A DNA stretch of 64,000 nt from Juglans regia (taxonomy: Eukaryota > Streptophyta > Magnoliopsida > Fagales > Juglandaceae), in assembly GCF_001411555.2 (NCBI RefSeq), contig NC_049909.1, positions 2,217,875 to 2,281,874 of the forward strand. The letters run 5' to 3'. Every line of letters begins with the position of its first letter. Position 1 is the stretch's first letter. The notes below the pieces were generated by a model that saw only the letters and a list, made by a program, of their open reading frames with translations, was not told where the DNA came from and made no database searches. This document shows positions 21,180-36,661 of this stretch, one piece after another. The translations under genes were made by a program, and so were the position numbers.

Positions 21180-22560
21180 TATAATAGTTATATATGTATT
21201 TTTTCTAAATACTCATAATATTTCTCTTCAATATAATCTCTTTTTATTTTTGAAAGGTTAAGAAAAATACTAACCTTTTGTAATTATTTTCTTCTTTCAT
21301 ATAACCCGTTTGTTTGAGATATTCTTTGTTACTTATTAAATTCTTTTTTACTCAAAGTGTATATTTAAGCATTATCTCCAATCACTTACGAATATGTTGG
21401 AGAAAAAAGTTTAATTTTAGGATTATGAGAAGTGGGTGCCAGAGTGAGTAATCTGGACTATATATAGTATACTATGTAGAGTATACTATATGTATAAATC
21501 AATAATATATAATTAATAAAATTAACAACAAAACTTATATATATAGTCTATATATAATATACTATATAATACATTATATATATAATACACTATATATATA
21601 TTATATAGTAATAATTTTTTGGAATCACATCATTTGAGGGTCATAATTTATTAATTCCAAATTGAATGGGTCTTGGAAATCCATTAGAGGTAATGGATTG
21701 AGTATTTTTTTAATTGAATTTAACGGCTTCAAAATGAAGATATCGTTCATAAACAATTTAATTATTTTTTTCTTTAATACATTGATTAGTAATCCGGTTT
21801 ATAGTTGACAATTAATTTGATTTATAAATTTCAAACCATTTAAAGAAAAGTATATTAATTTATATTCATTCTAAGTACTCGTAATATTTTCTTGAATATA
21901 ATATCTTTTTATTTTTGTAAAAGTCGAGAAAAATATTAATCTTTTATGACTATTTTCTTCTTTAATATAATCATGTTTAAGATATTCTTTGTTAATTTTA
22001 AATTCTTTTTTACTCAAGGTGTATATTTGGGAATCATCTCTATATCACTTGTGAATATGTTGGAGAAGAAGGTTCATTTTCAAAATTATGAGAGGTGGAT
22101 GCCTTATCCTGATGATTAACAGTATATATTAGTGTATCAATAATATTTTCAGGAATAATTTTCCGAATCTGTGTGTCTAGATTTTTGGATTTGTTGTCAA
22201 AATTTTGAGATTTATTTCAATAAATTGATGTAATAACAGATCTGGGTGTATAATAACTAGAAAGTGCTGGAGAAAAATAATATGATGAAGATCTTCTAAA
22301 AGGTTGAAAGGCAATTTGGACTGTTTCGTCTGGTTTTTTATCTATGTATTCAAGATCTTCTTTAAAATTATTTTCTATCTTAGGTAATGGAGTAATTTTT
22401 TCTAATTTTCATTCATTATGGAGAGTAATTTGATTCCAATTAGTCTGTTTAGTAATTTGTACACTAGAATTTTGTGTACTAGATTGTAATAATAAAATAT
22501 ATCATTTTGTGCTAGTAATAAGAGCAGGTTGTGGTTCTAATGTTATTTTCATTAGTTTAT
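21180..22560 (-). other. Unrecognised, internally duplicated relic
   Basis: Two diverged direct copies of about 230 bp lie at about 21190-21425 and 21865-22100 (sharing TCTTTTTTACTCAA...GTGTATATTT and GAATATGTTGGAGAA). The minus strand from about 22560 to 21860 has short readable stretches with Lys/Glu/Ser-rich character and several stops, so it may be decayed coding sequence. I do not recognise the family. A retroelement or pararetrovirus-like Gag/movement region is possible but unsupported. Confidence 0.35.
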
Positions 22561-22736
22561 AATAGATCCTATAAATAGTATATAATATTAGATATATACA
22601 GTATATATATAATATACTATATATATTATAGTATAATATTACATATAGTATGCTATATGTTATAGTACACATTATAATATATAACATATATTAAAAATAT
22701 AACATATTATAGTCAATATTTTTTAAAATCAATCGA

Positions 22737-23520
22737 CAAACATTCGAACATACTAAGAATTACGTTCAAACCTTTCGTGTATATAAGCCCAAAACCGAAC
22801 GGCGAAATGTCATTTTCACCGTTTTGTACTCATTCTTGTTTGCACGCCGCCACTCCTATGTCACCGCCGCCGTCAAACACCGCCACAACTGTGATTAAAA
22901 GGTAGACATCCATCTTTTAACCTCTAACATGTATTTTATTTGAGATTTGAGTTCGGTTTTATATAAAACGGGTCAAGCCCATTTTCCGGCCACCACGGGT
23001 TGTCATTGACCAAATAATCACTGTAGAAAAGTTTCTTCAAATGTATACTTCATTTCTATGGTGGCATTTCGGCATTTAGAATCTTGTAATTGATTTTCGA
23101 GATTTCAATAATGGCTGAGTCAACTCAATCATTATGTATCGTAACGTTCGAACGTTTTACCAAGATGTTCGAACGTACAAAGTTTCAATTAATTAGCCGT
23201 TATGTCTTCTACATTCGAACGTATATTCTTTTACATTCGGACGTTACCTTTCATAACATTTATGTCAAAATGTTTAATTATAATGTCCGAACGTATTACT
23301 TTTTAAATTTATTTATGCTTCAACGTTCGGACGTGTATCTTTTACGTTCGCAGGTAAAATCCTTACGTTCGAACGTATAACATAAATATCTGAACGTAAG
23401 TCATTTAAATTTATTAACTACTTACGTTCAAACGTGTATGTTATACGTTCGCACGTATATGTTTTAAGTGCAAATATAAAGGATACATGTCCGAACGTTT
23501 TATCTAAACGTTAATGCAGA
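22737..23520. repeat. TTCGAA palindrome array, left end of CACTA copy B
   Basis: About fifteen copies of the motif, several perfect over 14 bp: AACGTTCGAACGTT near 23142 and TACGTTCGAACGTA near 23365. Spacing is irregular, about 20-90 bp. The motif is richer in CpG than the surrounding DNA, and variants are mostly CpG-to-TpG/CpA decay products. Confidence 0.75.
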
Positions 23521-23588
23521 GTAACTTAAAAGTAACATGAAAAATGCATCAATGGAAATCATTTTTTTTCCTTTTTTATTTTCAAGTT

Positions 23589-24480
23589 ATGGCTCATCCT
23601 TTGCATACCTGGAAACAAGGGAGGGAAGGAGCCACTCAGGACACTGCTTGTATCGGGGCTCGTACTGTTATGATGAAACGAGATGTCCTGATCAATGAGT
23701 TCGATGAACTCAAATGGGAGCAGACGAACCTCAGAGATGTCTTCATCATAGAGACTGGGGAAATATCTAAACATTGAGGGGGAATGTATACCCCTCAATG
23801 GTTTAAGAGTTCTATATGGGGATGTGTGACATGCCTCAGGACGCATCCTCTTACACCGTGACTGTACGCAGTGTTTCCATTGTAATTTCATCAGATGTCA
23901 CCGCCGAGCACCTCGAGATTCGTTGAGGAGTTGAGACATCGACTACAGCTGACTCTCTAGGCATGGTTCACACATCTACATTTGCACATGGCACACCCGA
24001 TGAGGATGTTTGCACTTCTGCATCATCTACTAGCCCATTTGAGCCAGTATCAGCCTGAGATGCAGATCGGTCAGAGGCCGAGGATACTAGCCTCGAGGCT
24101 TGGGATGATGATTGAAACGAGGATTTCTACATCCTCACTGAGGGAGACTGCACGCAGATTGATAGAAAGAATGCCTTCAACCAAAACCATCTGCTACCTG
24201 TCTTCCGCATGTTGCACCTTATTGTTTCAACAAATGTGGATCTTGTGGCACATAAAACCACATTTAGTTGGCTTCAGACACAATTTTTTATATGAGTGGC
24301 ACATGGAGATCCCATAGATTTGCCACTGTACATCTTTGAGAGGATTCGTTACGAGGCAAGCATCGTCTCCACAATCTCCTATATAGTGTCTTGATCAGCC
24401 AGCTATTACTTGATCGGAGAGTGCCAACCTAGCCGGAGGAGCAGGTCAAAGATCATATGAGTCCGCTCGACATGACCACA
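23589..24480 (+). pseudogene. Plant transposon protein (PF20167-like) relic, copy B
   Basis: The best-preserved copy of the CACTA-internal ORF. From MAHPLHTWKQGREGATQ it runs through RDVLINEFDELKWEQTNLRD, breaks at ISKH-stop (about 23777), and goes on in another frame with FYMGMCDMPQDASSYT, VRSVSIVISSDVTAEHLEI, EDFYILTEGDCTQIDRK, LLPVFRMLHLIVSTNVDLVA, DPIDLPLYIFERIRYEASI. The order, a conserved EFY motif, an R-GV/VSI-strand, then an IDLP helix, matches putative plant transposon proteins. Several stops show it is dead. Whether it ever encoded the element's DNA-binding protein is unknown. Confidence 0.55.
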
Positions 24481-24784
24481 CATCGACGTTGCATTGGACA
24501 GGCGAGGGGACGTCAGCAACCCCTGTAGAGGATCTAGTTCCTCCAACGCAGCCTAAGCCAAGTGTGGGGAGTAGTAGTTAGCAGTCGATGAGTACATCTG
24601 CGGGAGATGTGCAGCCTGCTTGGGTTGATTCGGTGATCTCACAGCTGACTGTACATATAGATCGTAAAATCGATCGATCGCTCGGGACTATATAGGCGTC
24701 TGTCACTTAGATAGCCCATCGTGTAGATATCCTCAACGACAAGGTCGATACTTTGACTAAGGAGATACGGAGTATGAATTTCGT

Positions 24785-25380
24785 GAACAACACTATCATC
24801 TGAGTATTGTTTACGAAATTCTATCATATTTTGTATTTTACTTTTAATATTTATATATATATATGTTTATATATATATTTGAAGTGCAATGATTAAGTAT
24901 TAAAGTTGAAAAATATTACATTAAAAAAGATTGAGAATTTCGCGAACAACACTATCATCTGAGTGTTGTTTACGAAATTCTATCATATTTTGTATTTTGT
25001 TTTTAATATTTATATATATTTATGTTTATATATATTTGAAGTGCAATGATTAAGTATTAAAGTTGAAAAATATTACATTAAAGAAGATTGAGAATTGAAA
25101 TTAAAGAAGATTGAGAATTTCGCGAACAACACTATCATCTGAGTGTTGTTTACGAAATTCTATCATATTTTGTATTTTGTTTTTAATATTTATATATATA
25201 TTTATGTTTATATATATTTGAAGTGCAATGATTAAGTATTAAAGTCTAACAATATTACATTAAAGAAGATTGAGAATTGAAATTAAAGAAGATTGAGAAT
25301 TTTGCGAACAACACCATCATCTGAGTGTTGTTTACGAAATTCTATCATATTTTGTATTTTGCTTTTAATATATGTAAGGA
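24785..25380. repeat. Tandem array of a stem-loop unit (4 copies) in CACTA copy B
   Basis: Units starting GAACAACACTATCATCTGAG occur at about 24785, 24943, 25123 and 25306, i.e. periods of about 158, 180 and 183 bp. Each contains the inverted repeat AACAACACT / AGTGTTGTT with a short loop, then an AT-rich tract ending ATTAAAGAAGATTGAGAATT. Copy A has a single unit at about 13080. Downstream (25400-25500) the AT-rich tract occurs once in inverted orientation. Confidence 0.85.
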
Positions 25381-25644
25381 ATAATATTATTTAATATTTC
25401 TATGGTTTTTTTTAATTTCAATTCTCAATCTTCTTTAATGTTATATTTTTCAACTTTAATACTTAATCATTGTACTTCAAATATATATAAACATAAAAAT
25501 ATATATAAATATATAATTATATTTTACAAATTGTGTATATAAAAATATATACAAGTCAATTTTTTAGACTTGTTCACAAATTATGCATTATAAAAACCAC
25601 ATAATTTTTAAATTAGAGTCATATTTAATTTAAATTTACAATTA

Positions 25645-25760
25645 ATGTTCGAATGTTAATTACTAACGTTCAAACGTTGGCACCAAAACATTTCACGTTC
25701 GCACATAAGTAGCCACAATGTTCGAACGTATATGTGACGTTCGAATGTTAATTTCTCATA
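25645..25760. repeat. TTCGAA palindrome array, right end of CACTA copy B
   Basis: About six degenerate motif copies, aligned with 13382-13480 of copy A. Together with the left array this gives both ends of the element the same motif. Confidence 0.65.
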
Positions 25761-26191
25761 CATTGGAACATTAAAAAAATATCATCTATCTTTAGTGACG
25801 ATTTCAAAAAACTGTCACAGAAAAGGCTAGTGATGAAGACTAACATACGCATGATGGATTTGGCAACATAATTAAAATCCATGATGTCTTAATCATTCAT
25901 TAATGCGTAATAAAAATTCAGAAGATCACGTAAATTAATATGCATGGAAAACTTAGACAAAGCGATTTATAATATGAAAGCACGGCAGATTATATAGTGC
26001 CTTTTGTACTAATCCATGCTTAGACTTGTTTTCATCGCATAGGCAGTACTACAGCATGAGCACTTTATTATTTAATAAGGATTCGAGTCCGCACACAAAG
26101 GTTAATTAGGACATTAAGTAGAAAGTAATTACATAGATGGAACCATGCATCTTCACCGTCCATGCAATACGATCGAGCATCATCATGATCT

Positions 26192-30892
<4,701 letters not shown>

Positions 30893-30940
30893 GTTTAGGA
30901 GATTTGGCTAATGGTGATCTTTGGGTGCAACTCATGGTGC

Positions 30941-30950
30941 TTTATATAGA
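30941..30950 (-). promoter_or_regulatory. TATA box of the GH1 gene
   Basis: On the minus strand TCTATATAAA lies about 50 bp upstream of the start codon (ATG at 30892-30890). The leader between them would be short. The ATG is the first in the assembled transcript region and gives the signal peptide directly. Confidence 0.75.
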
Positions 30951-31419
30951 GGAGCATCAATGTCACAAGTAGCTTGCTACAAGAAAAAAAAAATATTTGT
31001 GATAGATTATTTGATACGATAATGATTATTTACGATAAAAACATGCATATATACTTATTTTCGTAGGCCGGCTTTACCATCCACTCGCTTAAGTACATGA
31101 GCCAAGTGTAAATTACAAAAAAATCCTAACTAGCTAGCTAGCTTAATTCACTCCACCCAAACTCTTTATTATTCAATGTTATATACTCAAAAAAAAAAAA
31201 AAAAATAACTTCTTTGTTCTAATTATATATTTATAAATGACTTATAAAAATAATATCATTTTATATGGTTGTATAGAAGTTATAAAAAAAATTATACATA
31301 TATTATTACTCAAATCCAATACGTACTATTCTCGAATGATCAGTATTCCAAGGAATAATAATGATCAACACTCGGTGTCATCACGAAGGTAGTGGTTGAC
31401 GCGTGATGACTATTTTTCA

Positions 31420-31615
31420 TGGGGAATTTAGAAGAGTTTGTACGTATCTACTTGATAGTGGTGGGGGTCATTTAGATAGTGGCTTTTTTAATTTGATAGT
31501 GGTGTCGTTTAGATAATGGATCCCAATTTTTATTTAATTTGAGAGCGGAGAGTGGAATCAACCCGTCATGGCATAGAGTTCCTTTTTACTATTAGCTTTT
31601 TGCAGTAATTTGGAA
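31420..31615 (-). repeat. GH1 upstream block (copy at the intact gene)
   Basis: Shares GAATTTAGAAGAGTTTGT, TTTAGATAGTGGCTTTTTTA and GTGGAATCAACC with 17.95-18.37 kb, and most of it with 52.23-52.40 kb. It sits about 500-700 bp 5' of the GH1 start codon, so it was probably carried along when the gene was duplicated. A regulatory role is not shown. Confidence 0.65.
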
Positions 31616-31618
31616 TGA

Positions 31619-31830
31619 TCAGGGCTGTTCATCCGACCTTACCCGATCCAAAAACCCACCCTTCCGGCCCAACCCGAACAAGTAAACTTCCGTTTGGTTA
31701 TTGGCCGATTAACCGATTGGCCGACCTGATAATTCTGTCGGAAGAACAGGTATTCCGACTTGACTTTTTTATTATTATTATTATTTTTTATTGGTGTGTG
31801 GGGTAATAATCTAGAAAATTTTAATTGTCA
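31619..31830. mobile_element. Possible hAT-type transposon terminus
   Basis: Begins CAGGGCTGTTCATCCGACC, the type of end common in plant hAT elements, and continues with ACCCGATCC and GGCCCAACCCG phrases. I did not find the opposite terminus or an 8-bp duplication, so this may be a fragment. Confidence 0.35.
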
Positions 31831-32900
31831 TTCTTTACAAAAAAAATTTGAATACATGAAACAAAATCAATATACAGATTAAGAAATCACTTAAATTTTA
31901 ATTAGTTATCAGATTAAAAATAATAATAATAATAATAATAATAATAAGGAAAAGAAGAATAGCAATGACAGCTTTACAATTCCACTGCACGTTATTTACA
32001 ACTTATCAATAAAATAATATTTTTTAAAAATTTTAAACACATCAAATTAAAATTATAACTAAAATAAATATATTTTAGAAAAATTGTAAAAAAGTAGTTA
32101 TTTTATCATTTTTCATGTATAAGGAAGTACGTATTTCATTTTACAATAAACTATAAAATCTTGTTTTTAGGCCAATTGGGATAAGGATTAAAAAAAATTT
32201 ATTTATTATCTTTTCATCATTTTATTAAATGACATTAAATGATAGATTCATAAATAAAATATAATAAATAATTTTTAATTATTTAATATTATTTTATAAG
32301 ATAATGAAAATTACGATGATGAGCAGTATTATTCTAAAGATTAAGAGTATTAAATTATGATACAAGCTTTTTGCACATGTGGGGCCCACATGCACGAGGG
32401 TTGTTTGTCAGAGATTCAGAGACAACTTACAAGGCAAATGGCCTTCCCAAGGCACAAAAATAATTTTTTTAATAATAATAATAGATCAAGAGGGTAACTT
32501 TTTCTTCTTCATTGTTGGGACTAGTGGAAGTTGTCACTTGGCAGTTGTTTAAGAGAGAGTTTGATGATTGCTTCTTCCCTACCATCGTGAAGTAGCAAAA
32601 GGCAAGCTGGGAGTTTGTAAGTCTGATTCAAAGCGGTATTACTGTGGAGAAATATGCTGCCTAGTTTTTGGAATTGGGGAGGTTTGCCTTGCATCTCATA
32701 TCTACAGAAGCAATGCAAGCAGAACGTTTCTAAGATGGACTGCAACCATAGATATAGAACTTTCAAAGGCTGGTGGAAGTAGCCTCCATTGCTCAGTTTA
32801 CTTATGTCTATACTTGCTTGAATGTTTGTCATTAATGCACTTTAAGCATTTGTTATGGAGTGTAACTTACTGAAACTCTTCAAAATCTCACCATGATAGT
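31831..32900. other. AT-rich intergenic DNA, no gene recognised
   Basis: Contains an (AAT)n tract at about 31917-31947. Short overlapping ORFs on both strands at 32521-32873 have no recognisable protein pattern. Part of this stretch (TTTGCCTTGCATCTCAT...) recurs at 18.61 kb. Confidence 0.5.
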
Positions 32901-32904
32901 CCAA

Positions 32905-33560
32905 TTACAATTTTACTCTTTAAAATCGTAAACTTTGACACAGATCTAGGAAACGAGAGTTGGTATGACTATGGAGACCCAACACAGCCAGAAGAGTGAA
33001 ATGGAGGTCTATGCCCATCAGGATATCATTTATTGTTATTTTAGTATTTTGATTTGAGTGCCTTTGGTGGACAAACTGTATGGTTGTAATAACTTGTGTT
33101 GTGGGGTTAGTGTGATTTATGGATGTTTTAAGATATTGGATTTGATGTTTTTATTTTCTCTAATTTATGTATTTTTTTTTTTATATTTCCGCTGTGAATT
33201 TCTTTATACACTTGTATGCTGAGTATATAAGCACATAAGTGACACAAATGCATGGCTCTTTTGATTAAGTGGTGGTGGTGGGTCTTGATTAGGTGATATT
33301 GGATGAAGCTATTGAGAAATCTTCAATAATTTTCAAATGGGCTTTTGATTGTTTGCTGACCAGTACTGGTGGACTCTTTCTTATTTCTACTGTCGTTGTG
33401 AGTAAGTTTTGCTTTGAATAATGTAAGGTTTATTTTCTGTTTCAGTTGTCTAGTTTAGCTTACACTTTGGCTTTATTGAAGGCTTCAGTTTAGAACATCC
33501 TCTAGCCTATTCCATTAGGAATTTGGCCACCTAGATTGTTGTAGCTCAAGTCAAAGAAAC
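32905..33560. repeat. Duplicated locus segment C1 (partner of 44443-45085)
   Basis: Aligns in direct orientation with 44443-45085 (ATTTTACTCTTT, GAGACCCAACACAGC, CTTTGGTGGAC, GACCAGTACTGGTGGACTC). The right-hand copy continues into an LRR-receptor relic. This copy keeps only its last few codons (33480-33557) and then rejoins the right copy's text near 45455, so about 370 bp are deleted here. Confidence 0.8.
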
Positions 33561-33599
33561 TACTAGAATGTTGAAACTATTAGAATAAAATTTAAGCAA

Positions 33600-34376
33600 A
33601 CATCATACGAATAATCATAAAATTTCTGAACTTTCTTGTAATAAGATCTATGTTCTCATCAATCAGATTTTCTTCATCAAAAAAATCTTCACGACTTTCT
33701 TTTATAGTTTTTAAAGCCATAGACTTACGTTTCTTTGCTTGAGGAAGCATCGATTAATACATTTGTAAAGAACCAACCAATTTTTCAATCCTTATTGCAT
33801 CCAAATCTTTGTTTTTCTCAATAGCAGTCACTTTAGGCCGAAATCTTTCTGGTAGTGACCTTAAAATCTTCCGTACAACTCATGAGTCTTTGACCTTTTC
33901 ACCAAGATTAAACTTGAAATTCACAATATCACTTAGCTTAGCATAAAAGTCATTAAAATTCTCATATTCCAGCATTCTAATCTTTTCAAATTTTAATGTT
34001 AATAATTGTAGTTTTGAATTTTTCACAGTTTTTGTTCCCTCATGTGTAACCTCTAGAATATCTCATGCTTTTCTTGCAATCTCGCACATTAAGATTCTTT
34101 TAAATTCATCTGGAGATACGGCTATGAAGATAACATTTACTCCCTTACTATTCCAACTACAATTGTTAGCCTCTTCTTTCGTCCAAGCTACAATATTTGT
34201 TTTGGGTTTAGTCCATCATTGTTCAATGGAGAACCATATTCGTTCATCCAATGATTTGTGAAAGGCTCTCATGCGTACTTTTCAATATGTATAATTCTCA
34301 CCATTGAAGTGTGGCAGGGCAACCAATGATGACATATTCAATAGGGGCACGGATCACACTCGTGTGAGTGAACCAT
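33600..34376 (-). pseudogene. Ty1/copia Gag (UBN2-type) relic
   Basis: Minus-strand reading from about 34340: LVALPHFNGENY, RMRAFHKSLDERIW, WNSKGVNVIFIAVSPDEFKR, CEIARKA, LQLLTLKFEKIRMLEYENF, FNLGEKVKDS, VRKILRSLPERFRPKVTAIE, EKLVGSLQMY. This is the Gag of a copia element, with in-frame stops after GENYTY, IEQ, ARKA and KVKDS. Polymerase and 3' LTR are missing. At its upstream end it joins a primer-binding site and LTR that are split by the gypsy element at 34441. Confidence 0.88.
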
Positions 34377-34390
34377 GCTCTGATACTAAT
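34377..34390 (-). other. Copia primer-binding site (initiator tRNA-Met)
   Basis: The minus strand reads TTAGTATCAGAGCATGG around here, one base off TGGTATCAGAGC. It separates the copia Gag from the LTR that begins TGAAATTTTC at 34391. Confidence 0.75.
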
Positions 34391-34440
34391 TGAAATTTTC
34401 GATGTACCCGTGTGTAGTCACAAGATTGTGTAGCAATGCA
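34391..34440 (-). mobile_element. Copia 5' LTR, left piece
   Basis: The first 50 bp of a copia LTR, starting TG on the plus strand, cut at 34440 by the inserted gypsy element. The rest resumes at 43599. Confidence 0.65.
34436..34440. repeat. Target-site duplication ATGCA (left)
   Basis: ATGCA here is matched exactly by ATGCA at 43594-43598, directly outside the two LTRs of the chromovirus. Confidence 0.92.
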
Positions 34441-36549
34441 TGTGGCGCCCCCAATCCCCCTTATATAAAAACATGGAGATCGAGATGTCAGGATGGTGAC
34501 AACACGGTCACACATCCCAACGAAATGCCAATGTGTGTATATGCAACGGTGTACAAAAAAAATAACGCAGTCGATAGTCAACTAAGTACCATAATTTATT
34601 TACAATCAAAACATCAGTAAAGTTTAAATAGTAGTTATACAGTCATCCATAACTAAAATACAATACAGTAAATTCAGATAACCAAGCGAGTGATCCCAGA
34701 TCACTCCTGGGTTGAGCCGTCTCCTCAGGCTCACCCTCATTCTCCTCATCTGAATCAAAATCTGCGTTACCACAAAATGGTATCGTAGGTAAGTATAACC
34801 AAAAATAATCACGTAATAAAAATGCATTAAATGCTACTAACATGCATGAGCATGAAGAAATATGCATTTTTCTCAAATCATCATTTTCCCCGAAAATGAT
34901 TATTTTCAACACATGCCAAAATCTCATTTTGACCCAAAATGTCCATAAAACATTTTCCCAAAAAATATTTTACACAAAAATCCAACTCACACTATTTTCC
35001 CAGAAAATAGTTCATTAATTCCATATGCACCATGGTCTCCCCTATGGACCATCCGCACGTCCTGGCTTCGTAGCGGTGCTCAGTTCTGTGCCCGGCGCGT
35101 ACATGGCCAAGCATCCACACTACGCAACCAGCGATGCCCAGTTCCGCGCCCAGCGCGTACGTGGCCAGACATCCTCTAGTCCCCGCCAGAAGAAGGACCA
35201 CGGAGTGGGCACGAGACCATCTCGTCCGATCCCATTGTCGCTCGGCGACAATCCAGGGGACGTTACTCAGTATATTCCGAATCACGCATGAACATAAATG
35301 CAATACACGAAAACCCAATTTCCTTTACAAACATGAACATGCATGAAATAATGAGATGTACATGTACCAACACTAATCCACAACCATCAATAACCAATAA
35401 CCAATCCAAACAAATACAATCAAACAACTCCAATCACAAATCCATCCGACCCCCGAACTCCTCGGACTCAGTCCGACATGTTCAACCAAATATAGTGAAA
35501 TGAGTTAGTGCAAAAATACATTTAAATCACGAAAGTTCTTTGGAGAAATACTTACAGTGCAATATAGCAATTTCCGAATGATCACAAAGCTGCAAGAGGC
35601 GGCAACATAGCAACAGAACAGTGTCAAATACACTGTGGCCGTGGGTCTCAAAGACTCACTTTTCAACGGTGACAAACGAAGACCCAAAATTGATAGGGTA
35701 GGGCCTAGGGAGGTCGGTGAAGCTAGTGGTGGTGGTGGTTGGCCGTGGGTGGAGGCGTGGGCTGCGGTAGAAGACCAAAAAGCCCAAAACGGAAATGTGG
35801 ATGGTGGAGCTTCACCGGTGGTGGATCGGAGCTGGGGTTGGGTCCATTGGGTAGCTAAGGGGTCGAAGATGAAGTGGTGAAGAGATGGTGGCCGGTGGTG
35901 GCGCGACGGCTGCGCGCGAGCACAGTGAAGGCCGCGACTTCAAGCCGTGCGTGGAGGCTCACGGCGGCTCAAGGGAGGCTGGAATTGATGGGGGGTGATC
36001 GCCGGCCGGTGGGGGAGCTGCTGGGCTGGGCGGTATAGGCCACGGCGGCGCGACGGCGGTGGGTTGAGGGTGAATGACGGACGCACGGGAGAGAGAGAGT
36101 GAGGGAGCTCGCGCGGGAAGAAGGAGAAATAAGGAGGAAAAAAAAGAAAAGAAAGAAAAGAAAAGAAGGAAAAGAAAAATAGGGGGAAAAGAAATGAGGT
36201 CCAATCCTCATAACTTGGGTCCCAAAAATGATCCAAAGGAAACGTTTTCAAAACCACAAGATAAATAAAATAATTCAAACGCAATGGTAAAGATAAATTA
36301 AAATAATTCAAACGCAATGGTAAAGATAAATTAAAATAATTAAATCCAACAATAATTAATTTAAAATAAAGAGATTTTAAATGCATGACAATAATTAATA
36401 ATAAGAAAACACGTCAAAAATTATTTTCATAAACTAAAAATTATAAAAATAACTCAATTAAAATTTAATAACTATAAAACAAGAGAATAAATTTTTGAAT
36501 AAATAGAAAAATCATTCAGTAAAAATACACTAAAATTCGGGATGTTACA
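34441..36549 (-). repeat. 3' LTR of chromovirus element 3
   Basis: Starts TGTGGCGCCC and ends GATGTTACA, 2,109 bp. Aligned with 41468-43593 it differs by scattered substitutions, a missing block of about 100 bp (present at about 42308-42418), an extra block near 35340-35395, and a tandem duplication of about 34 bp near 36270-36330 (ATTCAAACGCAATGGTAAAG). ORFs within it are chance frames. Confidence 0.9.
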
Positions 36550-36562
36550 TCCTCCCCCCCTT
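36550..36562 (-). other. Polypurine tract of chromovirus element 3
   Basis: AAGGGGGGGAGGA on the minus strand, directly before the LTR start TGTAACATCCC. Confidence 0.88.
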
Positions 36563-36661
36563 AATAAAAATTTCGTCCTCGAAATTAGCAAGGTCAAACA
36601 TTAAAGCTAAGACAGGAATAAGATTTAACTAAGAGTAGGCTTAAAACATACCGTTCAGATT

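Larger units (their letters stand above)
22561..25827 (+). mobile_element. CACTA-like element copy B (uninterrupted)
   Basis: Corresponds to copy A without the retroelement. It has an AT-rich palindromic tract (22561-22736), the left TTCGAA array (22737-23520), the transposon-protein relic (23589-24480), a tandem hairpin array (24785-25345), its inverted AT-rich partner (25400-25500), the right TTCGAA array (25645-25760) and a truncated right end. About 60 bp of the terminal palindrome and CACTA end seen in copy A are missing at about 25827. The flank that follows (GATGAAGACTAACATACGC) is the same as copy A's flank, so both copies sit at the same site in a duplicated segment. Confidence 0.65.

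Noticed and set aside
32521..32873. Two opposite-strand ORFs of about 100 codons as small genes
   Set aside because: They are mirror frames of the same DNA, with no recognisable domain. Part of the sequence is shared with a debris region at 18.6 kb.
35635..36386. Several ORFs of 80-150 codons on both strands in the left chromovirus LTR (and their copies at 42.6-43.3 kb)
   Set aside because: They arise from GC-richer and purine-rich LTR sequence, overlap each other on both strands and have no protein-like pattern.
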